Assembly (NCBI RefSeq): GCF_014874095.1
Contig: NZ_JADBEB010000001.1
Location: 4,154,001-4,218,000 of the forward strand
DNA from: Plantactinospora soyae
GTDB taxonomy: Bacteria; Actinomycetota; Actinomycetes; Mycobacteriales; Micromonosporaceae
Direction: 5' to 3'
Length of the DNA stretch: 64,000 nucleotides
Below the pieces are notes generated by a model. It was not told the origin of the DNA and made no database searches. It saw only the letters and a list, made by a program, of their open reading frames with translations. Numbering within the stretch: position 1 is the first letter of the stretch; each line of letters begins with the position of its first letter. The position numbers and the translations under genes are program-made. Of this stretch, positions 42,534 through 49,706 are shown in pieces.

Positions 42534-43292
42534 TCAGAGCGGAACGGTCACCAGTTCGCTGGTCACCTTGCCGTCGTCGCCGAGCACCTGGACCCGCAAC
42601 TGGTCGATCTCGCCCAGCGGGGTGGCGGTGGTCTCCTGCAACGTCAGCGGTCGGGGCTGGGCCGCCGTGCCGTATCCGGCGGGCGGCACCTTCCAACTGG
42701 AGATGACCTCCGGCGGACTGCCGTCGCGGAGCAGTACGAGCCGGCAGACCCGGGGGCCGGTCAGCTTGCTCAGTGCGAAGGAGACCTGGGTGCCGTACGG
42801 CGTCGAGGCGAGGATCATGTCGGCCTGCACGCCGCTGCGCGGGTCGGTGACGCTGAACCGCTCACCCTTGGGCAGGTCCGGGCCACCGATACCGGGCAGG
42901 GCGGAACCGCTGGCCGAGGGACCCGGCTGGGCGGTCGTTCCCGGCGGGCCGGCCACCCGGGTCCCGACGAACAACGCCAGGCCGGTCAACATCACCAGGA
43001 GTACGACGCTCGCCGCGAGGCTGTAGAGCCGCCTGCTCCGGTCCCGTCGCCGCTCCGCGCCCACCGCCGCCACGACCCGGTCGAAGAGTGCCTCGTCCAC
43101 CTCGGCGCGCTCGACAATCAGAAGATCGCGGCTGTCGACCTCGGCGAGCAGGTCCACCACCGGCAGGAACGACTCCAGTTCCTCGATGCACTGGGTGCAG
43201 GTCGCCAGGTGTTCCTCGAACCGTTCGGCGTCCCGCTCGTCGAGGACGCCGAGGGCGTACGACGCGACCTCCCGGTGGCTCTCCCCGGTCAT
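42534..43292 (-). CDS. Anti-sigma factor with zinc-binding (ZAS) domain
   Basis: 252-residue membrane anti-sigma factor. The ZAS motif HLATCTQC gives His28, Cys32 and Cys35. One transmembrane helix lies at about residues 90-110. The C-terminal extracytoplasmic domain (about 140 residues) is of the anti-sigma-K C-terminal type (GERFSVTDPRSGVQADMILASTPYGTQVSF, WKVPPAG). Its ATG overlaps the sigma gene stop by 4 bases (43289-43292), as usual for sigma/anti-sigma pairs. It would hold the ECF sigma factor inactive until an envelope or redox signal arrives. Confidence 0.92.
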   Translation of the reverse strand: MTGESHREVASYALGVLDERDAERFEEHLATCTQCIEELESFLPVVDLLAEVDSRDLLIVERAEVDEALFDRVVAAVGAERRRDRSRRLYSLAASVVLLVMLTGLALFVGTRVAGPPGTTAQPGPSASGSALPGIGGPDLPKGERFSVTDPRSGVQADMILASTPYGTQVSFALSKLTGPRVCRLVLLRDGSPPEVISSWKVPPAGYGTAAQPRPLTLQETTATPLGEIDQLRVQVLGDDGKVTSELVTVPL

Positions 43293-43861
43293 TCCGTCAC
43301 CCCCCGCTCCCGCAGGGCCGTGCGTAACGCCCGGAGGGCGTAGTAGACCCGGGACTTGGCGGTGCCGAGCGGAAGCCCCAACTCCTCGGCGGCCTCCGGC
43401 ACCGTGCGTCCCCGGAAGTACGTCGCCACCAGCACTTCACGGTGTGGCTGACTCAACGTCCGGAGCGCGTCGGTGATCGTCATCATCCGGAGCACCCGCT
43501 CGGTGTCGTCGGACTCGGAGAACGCCTCGAGATCGCGGTCGTACGTCTCGGCCGGCCGGGCCTGCTCGCTGCGGTGGTCGTCGATGACGATCCGGCGGGC
43601 GACGGTTACCAACCAGGGACGTAGCGAGGACTGCCCCTGCGCGCCTAGCCGGTGTGCGTTGCGCCAGGCACGCAGCAGCGTCTCCTGCACGACGTCCTCG
43701 GCCCGCTGGCGGTCGCCGCCGGTCAGCCGCAACACGAACATCAGCAGGGGCTTGGCGTGTTCCTGGTAGAGCAGTCGTACGAGTTCGTCTGAATGCCTCG
43801 TCTCGGCCCTCGTCTCGGCGGGTTCGGCATGGTGGCGGCCGGCAGCCGATCGCGGCGTCAC
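43289..43861 (-). CDS. ECF RNA polymerase sigma factor
   Basis: About 190-residue extracytoplasmic-function sigma factor. Region 2 is LVRLLYQEHAKPLLMFVLRL through AEDVVQETLLRAWRNAHRL, and region 4 is LRTLSQPHREVLVATYFRGRTVPEAAEELGLPLGTAKSRVYYAL. The start is uncertain: GTG at 43861 gives a typical length, whereas ATG at 43993 has a better ribosome-binding site (GGAGGT ten bases away) but adds 44 residues with non-coding-like codon use. It is coupled to the anti-sigma gene; likely targets include its own operon and the downstream lipoprotein. Confidence 0.9.
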   Translation of the reverse strand: MTPRSAAGRHHAEPAETRAETRHSDELVRLLYQEHAKPLLMFVLRLTGGDRQRAEDVVQETLLRAWRNAHRLGAQGQSSLRPWLVTVARRIVIDDHRSEQARPAETYDRDLEAFSESDDTERVLRMMTITDALRTLSQPHREVLVATYFRGRTVPEAAEELGLPLGTAKSRVYYALRALRTALRERGVTE

Positions 43862-44182
43862 CGGCCCATCATTGCGGTCCGCGGGCCGCGCGTCGAGACT
43901 TTTCCGGTACCGATTTGACCGCCGTTGCGACGTGGCGCACATTCGCCCCGGCATGGTCAGGTCGCCATGCCAACCGCCGGCTACCGCCTGCATCGCACCC
44001 ATACCTCCGCGTCGAACGCGTCGCACCCGGGGCACCGGCGATCCGGGCCGAGTTGAGCCGCCGGCGAGAGGTACGGATTTCGTACCCGGCCGGATCAACG
44101 CGGGTCGGGGAAGTTGCCGGGTCACCGGGTCGGCCTGCCCGATCGGCCGGATCGGCCGGTTGTGCCGGGGCGCCCGGATGGG
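43862..44182. promoter_or_regulatory. 321-base region upstream of the ECF sigma gene
   Basis: No gene is called here apart from a possible N-terminal extension of the sigma factor to 43993. It contains the inverted repeat GGTACG-GATTT-CGTACC (44070-44086), an operator- or hairpin-like element in the likely promoter zone, and GGCATGG/CCATGCC near 43950-43970. No ECF-type -35/-10 pair could be assigned. Confidence 0.45.
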
Positions 44183-45040
44183 TTAAATCGCGACCCCGAA
44201 GGTCCCCGGCGGGGGCGGAGCCGACGGCCGGGCGGCGGCGTCGCCGACCACTCGCGCGCCACCGGCGAAGCGGTCCAGGTCGGCGCCGTACAGCACCCGG
44301 CCGGGGAACCAGTCACCGGCGGTACGCCGGATCAGATCGGCCACCGGCAGTTGGGTCCGGCCGGCGACCAGCACCAGATTGCCGTAGCGCCGGCCGCGCA
44401 GCACCGCCGAATCGGCGATCAGGCAGGCCTCGGGCAGCACGCTGCGGACCGTGGCGACCTGGGCCCGGGCGTGCCCGAGCGGCGGCCCGTCCGCGATGTT
44501 CACCAGGTAGGTGCCGCCCGGCCGGAGCACCCGGGCCGCCTCGGCGGCGAACTCCACCGAGGTCAGGTGCGCGGGGGTCCGGGCACCGGCGAAGACGTCG
44601 GCGACGATCAGGTCGTACCCGGCGTCGGGGGACGAGCCGAGGACCGCCCGGGCGTCGCCGACCCGGACCCGCAGCCGTGGGTCGGCCGGCCAGGGCAGTT
44701 CCCGGCGGACCAGCTCCACCAGGGCGGCGTCGATCTCGACCACCCGCTGGGTGGAACCGGGCCGGGTCGCGCAGACGTACCGGGGCAGGGTCAGCGCCCC
44801 GCCGCCGAGGTGCAGCACCCGCAGCGGCGCCCCGCTCGGGGCGACGAGGTCGACGACGATGGCGAACCGGCGGACGTACTCGAATTCGAGATGGGTCGGG
44901 TCGGCGAGGTCGACGTGCGACTGCGGCGCCCCGTCGACCAGCAGGGTGTACGAGCGGGGCCGGTCCGGATCCGGGCTCACCTCCGCCAGCCCGGTGTCGA
45001 CCTTGGCCGCGATCAGATCACTACGTCGTTTCCGGCCCAC
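44183..45040 (-). CDS. Spermidine synthase-like SAM-dependent enzyme
   Basis: 285-residue Rossmann-fold protein of the spermidine/spermine synthase superfamily. PRSYTLLVDGAPQSHVDLADPTHLEFEYVRR is the N-terminal beta region, VLHLGGGALTLPRYV the SAM/dcSAM-binding loop, RVVEIDAALVEL the acidic ribose-binding strand, and VADVFAGARTPAHLTS the region where polyamine synthases have catalytic Asp residues. Actinobacterial members like this often lack polyamine-binding residues, so methyltransferase activity is also possible. The GTG at 45040 has no ribosome-binding site; a GATACT -10 at the exact distance suggests a leaderless transcript. Confidence 0.82.
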   Translation of the reverse strand: MGRKRRSDLIAAKVDTGLAEVSPDPDRPRSYTLLVDGAPQSHVDLADPTHLEFEYVRRFAIVVDLVAPSGAPLRVLHLGGGALTLPRYVCATRPGSTQRVVEIDAALVELVRRELPWPADPRLRVRVGDARAVLGSSPDAGYDLIVADVFAGARTPAHLTSVEFAAEAARVLRPGGTYLVNIADGPPLGHARAQVATVRSVLPEACLIADSAVLRGRRYGNLVLVAGRTQLPVADLIRRTAGDWFPGRVLYGADLDRFAGGARVVGDAAARPSAPPPPGTFGVAI

Positions 45041-45046
45041 CCGACA

Positions 45047-45052
45047 AGTATC
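45047..45052 (-). promoter_or_regulatory. Candidate -10 of a leaderless promoter
   Basis: On the minus strand GATACT occupies -12 to -7 relative to the GTG start at 45040. There is no Shine-Dalgarno sequence between, which is the arrangement of leaderless actinobacterial genes. Confidence 0.4.
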
Positions 45053-45105
45053 AGGGAAGGACCCCCGCCCACCGCATCCGGTCGGGGAACGGCCCTTTCC
45101 GACCC

Positions 45106-46056
45106 CTACGACGCGTTGCTGGCGAAGGTGAGGGCGCGGTGCAGCAGCCGGCCGTCGCCGAGCCGGGCCCGCAGCCGGCGCTCCAGTCCGGCGATCGGGA
45201 TCAGGTTCTGTGGCGCCCTCGGATCCTTGTACGGGGTGGAGGCGAACCGGGGCAGCGTGGCCAGGGACAGGTGGGCGAGTTCGACCGCCTGCTGTTCGGC
45301 CAGCTCGGCCGAGCACTCGACCCGGACGATTCCGGCCCAGGGCCCCCGGCCGCCCCCGGGGAGCCGGAGGTACCAGGAGTAGCCGCCCCAGGCCGTACCG
45401 AGCCGGAACACCGGGGAGCGTTCACCGGCGTGCAGCCCGGTGACCAGCGCGGTGTGCCGGGCGTCGAGATACTGGCTGTGCTGCGTCTTGATGTAGCCGA
45501 GGGTGCGGGGGAGTTGTCGCCGGTTCCGCAGCGGTCCGTCCACCACCAGCAGGTCACCGTCGTCCCGGACGGCGCCGGAGACCTTCACCTCCAGCGCGGT
45601 CAGCGGCCCCTGTACGGCGGCCGGCAGCTTGCTCAGCTCGCCGGTGCCGCCGACCCGGTGTACGGCGTACCGGATCTGCCCGGCGACGACGTCCCCGGCG
45701 GACGGGCTGGCGGTGAAGAGTCCCCGTTCGACCTCCGCGCCGGCCAGTTCGGCGACTCCCCGGCGCAGGTCGCACCGGACCACCCCGGCGGCGTACGACG
45801 CGGCGACGCCGGGAAACGATCCGCCGTCCGGCTCCTCGGTCCAGACGCTGGCGTCGATCCGGCGCACCCCGTCGACCAGCAGTACGACGTCGGGCGGCTC
45901 GATCCCGTCCGGGGCGCGCAGCGGTCGCCACTCGTCCGGCGGCAGTTCGACGTCGGTCTGCACCTGCGCGCTGCTCGGCGCGGCGGGACCGCCGGCAGCC
46001 TCGAACGAGGCCCCGTACGCCGGGTCCCAGGCGTCGACGAAGAGCCGGGCGCTCAC
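45106..46056 (-). CDS. nurA: NurA-like nuclease domain protein, last gene of the HerA-SbcCD operon
   Basis: 316-residue protein that I assign to the NurA fold by motif order. LLVDGVRRIDAS (Asp62) matches the first metal-binding strand, LLVVDGPLRNRR (Asp173) the second, and GYIKTQHSQYL (Lys190) the conserved Lys strand. The end, DPRAPQNLIPIAGLERRLRA, matches the NurA C-terminal motif. NurA is a 5'-3' and endonuclease working with the HerA translocase. The GTG start overlaps the sbcC stop by 4 bases (46053-46056). The same operon carries a HerA ATPase and SbcCD, which strongly supports the call. Confidence 0.75.
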   Translation of the reverse strand: MSARLFVDAWDPAYGASFEAAGGPAAPSSAQVQTDVELPPDEWRPLRAPDGIEPPDVVLLVDGVRRIDASVWTEEPDGGSFPGVAASYAAGVVRCDLRRGVAELAGAEVERGLFTASPSAGDVVAGQIRYAVHRVGGTGELSKLPAAVQGPLTALEVKVSGAVRDDGDLLVVDGPLRNRRQLPRTLGYIKTQHSQYLDARHTALVTGLHAGERSPVFRLGTAWGGYSWYLRLPGGGRGPWAGIVRVECSAELAEQQAVELAHLSLATLPRFASTPYKDPRAPQNLIPIAGLERRLRARLGDGRLLHRALTFASNAS

Positions 46057-48536
46057 CGGCCGGTCCGCTCGACCCGGGAGCTGCGGGCGTCCTTGCGGAC
46101 CTCGAACCGCACCGGTATCCGTTCGGCGAGCGCCGGTACGTGGGTCACCACCCCGACCATCCGGTCGCCCCGGGCGGCCAGGTTCTCCAGGGTGGCGGCG
46201 ACGGTGTCCAGGGTCGCCGCGTCCAGGGTGCCGAAGCCCTCGTCGAGGACGATCGACTCCAGGCTCGCGGTGGTGGTGGAGAGGCCGGCGAGCTGTTCGG
46301 AGAGCGCCAGCGCCAGCGCCAGCGACGCCTGGAAGGTCTCGCCGCCGGAGAGGGTCCGCACCCCCCGGCGCAGCCCGGCGTCGTGGTGGTCGACCACGAA
46401 GAACTCGCCCTTGTCGTGCCCGAGGTCGTACTGGCCGCCGGTGAGTTCGCGGAGGATCCCGGAGGCGCCGTCGACGAGCAGGTCGAGCGCCTCCGCGAGC
46501 AGCCACCGTTCGAAGTTGTTGGCCCGCAGGTGCCCGGCCAGGGCCCGAGCGACCCGACCCTCGCGTTCGTGGCCGGTCCGCTGTTCGGTCAGCTCCCGGG
46601 CCTGCTCCCGACGCTCGACCAGCCGGTCGTGCGCGGACTCGGCCCGCTCCACCGCGATCGCCGCCAGCCGGACCGGGTCGTCGTCGCCGACCGGCCCACC
46701 GAGCCCGACGGCGCCGAACAGCCCGGCGATCCGGGCCGCGACCGCCGCCACGGAGTCGTGCGCCCCGGCCACCGCCGAGGCCACCTCGACCCGGTCGCGC
46801 CGCCGTTCCCCGGTCGCCCGGGCCGCCCAGTCGCAGAGGCCGGCCCAGGCGACGGAGACGTCGTCGCGGTCGGCGGCGGGTGGGCCGAGCCGGGCCACCC
46901 CGTCCCGGACGGTGTCGAAGGCCCGCCAGGCGCCCCGGAGCCGTTCCTGCGCCGCCTCGGCCCCGGCCCGGGCCCGGCGGGCCGCCTCGCGGGCGGTCCG
47001 GACCGCCGTACCGGCGCTCTCCAGGTCGCGGCGGAGCCGGGTGAGCAGGTCGAGTTCCTGGCGCAGCGCGGCCGGTCCGGGGGAGTCGGCCAGCCGGACG
47101 TCCAGCTCGGCCAGCCGGGCGGTGAGCTGTTCGTGCCGGGCACGGACCTGGTCGAGGTTGCGTTCCAGCTCCCGGGCGGCCCGCTCCCGCTCGCCGACCA
47201 GTCGCACGGCGGCATCGGCGGCGGTGCGGGCGGTCTTGCCGGCCGCCTCGGCGGCGGCCACCGAGGAGCCCTTCGGCATCGCCGGCACCTCGGCGACCGG
47301 CTGGGTGCAGACCGGGCAGGGCGCTCCGGCGTGCAGGTGGGCCCGGAGCGCGGCGGCCCGGTCGGCGGTCTGCGCCTCCTGGTAGGCGGCCCGGGCCGCC
47401 TCCAGTTCCGTGTCGGCCCGCTGCGCCGCCGTGCGGGCCTGCTCGAGGGCGGCCAGCGCCGCGTCGTGGTCGGTGCCGGCGCCGGCCAGGGCCCCGGCCA
47501 GGGCACCGACCTCGTCGGCGACCTGCTTCCGGTCGGCGTGCGCCTGCTGCAACAGCCGCAGCGCGGCCGGGTCGCCGGCCCCGGCCAACTCGCCGCGGAG
47601 CTTCTCCTCGCGTTCCTCGGCGACGGTCACCGCGGCCATCGCCTCGGTCGCCTCGCCCCGGGCGGTCGCGACCGCCTCGGCGAGCCGGGCGAGGTCGGTC
47701 GGGGGCCGGACCCCGGCCAGTTCCGCGAGTTCGGCGTCGAGGGCGGCCAGCCTCGCCTCCACCGCCGTCGCGGCCGTCCGGGCCTGCCGGAGTTCGGGTA
47801 CGGCGGCGTCGACCTCGCCGGCCAGCTTCCGCATCGCCTCGACCCGGTCGGTGGCGGTGCCGAGCGCCTCGTCGTCGATCCCGGTCAGCCCCTCGAGTAC
47901 CCGGTCGACGGCGGCCAGCGCGGCGTCGGCCCGACCGCCCCGAGCGGTGGCCAGCTTCTGGACCTCCTCGTAGACGCCGAGTCCGAGCAGGTTGACCAGG
48001 ATCTGCTGCCGGGTCGCCGGTTTGGCGTGCAGGAAGTCGGCGAACTGCCCCTGCGGCAGCAGTACGCAGCTGGTGAACTGCTCGTAAGGCAGCCCGACCG
48101 CCTCCAGCACCGCCTCTTCCATCTCGGCCGGGGTGCCGGCGACGACCTCGCCGAGATCCTCCGGGGTCAGCCCGGTGTCCAGCTTGGTCACGTCGAAGCC
48201 GGGAGGCATGAGCTGGAGCCCGGCGTTACCGGTCTTCACGTTGCCCCGGCCGTCCCGCCGGACCACCCGGGTCGCCACGTACCGGGCGCCGGCCGACTCG
48301 AAGACCAGCCGGACCCGGGCCTCGTTCGCCGACGGGGCCAGCGCGTTGGCGATGCCCCGGGCACCGCCCCAGCGTGGCACCGTGCCGTAGAGGGCGAAGC
48401 AGATCGCGTCGAGCACGCTGGACTTGCCCGAACCGGTCGGCCCGACCAGGGCGAAGAAGTCCGCGTCGGTGAAGTCGACGGTGGTGGCGTCCCGGAAGGC
48501 GGTGAAGCCGGCCAGGTCGAGCCGGAGCGGACGCAC
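46053..48536 (-). CDS. sbcC: SbcC/Rad50-type exonuclease ATPase subunit
   Basis: 827-residue SMC-like ATPase. Walker A is GPTGSGKSS (near residue 38), with Q-loop FTSCVLLPQGQFADFL. Long coiled coils flank the zinc hook CPVC (near residue 407), the ABC signature is RTLSGGETFQASLALAL and Walker B is SIVLDEGFGTLD. With SbcD it forms the Mre11-Rad50-like complex that trims DNA ends and cleaves hairpins. The GTG start shares one base with the sbcD TAG stop. The coiled coils are shorter than in E. coli SbcC (1048 residues), as usual for actinobacteria. Confidence 0.95.
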   Translation of the reverse strand: MRPLRLDLAGFTAFRDATTVDFTDADFFALVGPTGSGKSSVLDAICFALYGTVPRWGGARGIANALAPSANEARVRLVFESAGARYVATRVVRRDGRGNVKTGNAGLQLMPPGFDVTKLDTGLTPEDLGEVVAGTPAEMEEAVLEAVGLPYEQFTSCVLLPQGQFADFLHAKPATRQQILVNLLGLGVYEEVQKLATARGGRADAALAAVDRVLEGLTGIDDEALGTATDRVEAMRKLAGEVDAAVPELRQARTAATAVEARLAALDAELAELAGVRPPTDLARLAEAVATARGEATEAMAAVTVAEEREEKLRGELAGAGDPAALRLLQQAHADRKQVADEVGALAGALAGAGTDHDAALAALEQARTAAQRADTELEAARAAYQEAQTADRAAALRAHLHAGAPCPVCTQPVAEVPAMPKGSSVAAAEAAGKTARTAADAAVRLVGERERAARELERNLDQVRARHEQLTARLAELDVRLADSPGPAALRQELDLLTRLRRDLESAGTAVRTAREAARRARAGAEAAQERLRGAWRAFDTVRDGVARLGPPAADRDDVSVAWAGLCDWAARATGERRRDRVEVASAVAGAHDSVAAVAARIAGLFGAVGLGGPVGDDDPVRLAAIAVERAESAHDRLVERREQARELTEQRTGHEREGRVARALAGHLRANNFERWLLAEALDLLVDGASGILRELTGGQYDLGHDKGEFFVVDHHDAGLRRGVRTLSGGETFQASLALALALSEQLAGLSTTTASLESIVLDEGFGTLDAATLDTVAATLENLAARGDRMVGVVTHVPALAERIPVRFEVRKDARSSRVERTGR

Positions 48537-49684
48537 TATTTGGTCGCCTCCTCGAACAGATCGTCGAACAGCTCCCGGACGCCGTCGTCGGCCTGTCCCC
48601 GGGTGTCCAGGTAGTCGCCGAACAGCTCCCGGGGTGACCGCCCGGCCCGCTGGGCGGCCCGGGCGGCGGCACCGGTACTCGGCAGCATCTCGGGATCGAT
48701 CCGCACCTCCAGGGCCCGGGGCAGCAGGTCCTGTACCTCCTCGCGCAGCCCGGCCCGGGGCGCCTCCCGGACGTACACCCGGAGCCAGGCCGTGGTGTCG
48801 GTCAGCTCCGCGAGTTCGGCGATCGTTCCGCGTACGGTGCGCAGCGGCGCGGCGGCGGTGATCGGGATCTCGCGTACCCGGGCGGCGGTCCGCGCGGTCA
48901 CCTCGACGATGGTGACCGAGGGGCGGTTCTCCTCCTCGCCGAAGTCGACGGCGAGCGGGCTGCCGCTGTAGCGGATCGGGCACGGCCCCAGCACCTGCTG
49001 GGCCCGGTGCAGGTGACCCAGTGCCACGTAGTGCGCGCCGGTCGGAAAGACGGTGGCCGGTACGGCGTAGTTGAGCACCGTGTGCGCCTCCCGCTCGCCG
49101 CCGCCGGCCTGGGCGCCGACGACGGTCAGGTGACCGGTGACCAGGTGTACCCGGTCGGGTTCGTCGAAGCCCTCGGTGAGCCGGCCGAGCACCCGCCCGA
49201 CGTGGTCGGCGTACGTCTGGACGGCCTCGGCGGCGGTCAGCTCGTACATCTCGACGGCCCGGACGGCGTACCGCTGGGACAGGAACGGCAGCGCGACCAG
49301 CCGCCACGCCTCGCCGTCGGCGGTGCTGCCGTCGATCACGTGCTCGGCCGGGTTGTCCCGGACACTGCCGCGCAGCGCCACCCCGGCCGCCTCCGCCCAC
49401 GGCCGCAGCGCGTCCAGGGCCGGGCCGTTGTCGTGGTTGCCGCCGATCGCGACGACCTGTGCCCCGGTCCGGCGCAGCGCGGAGAGCGCCCGGGTGACCA
49501 GCCGGGTGGACTCCGGGGTCGGCGCCGCGGTGTCGTAGAGGTCACCGGCGACGATTACCAGGTCCGGGGACTCGGCCTGGGCGACCTCGACCACCTGGGC
49601 CAGCGCGTCCCGGTGCTCGCCGACCCGGGACTGTCCCTTGAGGACCTTGCCGACGTGCCAGTCGGAGGTGTGCAGGATCTTCAC
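48536..49684 (-). CDS. sbcD: SbcD/Mre11-type exonuclease subunit
   Basis: 382-residue metallophosphoesterase nuclease. All phosphoesterase motifs are visible: MKILHTSDWHVG (I), VIVAGDLYDTAAP (II), GGNHDNGPAL (III), LVTGHLTVVGAQ (IV) and YVALGHLHRAQ (V). A DNA-binding capping domain follows. It forms the heterotetramer with SbcC. It lies 22 bases after the HerA-like gene in the same operon; transcription order is herA-sbcD-sbcC-nurA. Confidence 0.95.
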   Translation of the reverse strand: MKILHTSDWHVGKVLKGQSRVGEHRDALAQVVEVAQAESPDLVIVAGDLYDTAAPTPESTRLVTRALSALRRTGAQVVAIGGNHDNGPALDALRPWAEAAGVALRGSVRDNPAEHVIDGSTADGEAWRLVALPFLSQRYAVRAVEMYELTAAEAVQTYADHVGRVLGRLTEGFDEPDRVHLVTGHLTVVGAQAGGGEREAHTVLNYAVPATVFPTGAHYVALGHLHRAQQVLGPCPIRYSGSPLAVDFGEEENRPSVTIVEVTARTAARVREIPITAAAPLRTVRGTIAELAELTDTTAWLRVYVREAPRAGLREEVQDLLPRALEVRIDPEMLPSTGAAARAAQRAGRSPRELFGDYLDTRGQADDGVRELFDDLFEEATK

Positions 49685-49706
49685 GGGGCAACCGGCCTAA
49701 CGGGTA

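Noticed and set aside
43862-43993. N-terminal extension of the ECF sigma factor to the ATG at 43993
   Set aside because: The ribosome-binding site is better, but codon use in the extension is non-coding-like and the protein would exceed the usual ECF length. Mentioned as the alternative start.
45051-45098. Possible fourth, degenerate copy of the 54-bp element (GGGAAGGACCCCC...GGGGAACGGCCCTTTCC)
   Set aside because: The arms match each other and the element poorly and the centre is unrelated; chance similarity of a GC-rich hairpin is likely.
46140-48614. 824-codon plus-strand open frame opposite sbcC
   Set aside because: Shadow frame; the minus strand carries complete Rad50 motifs.
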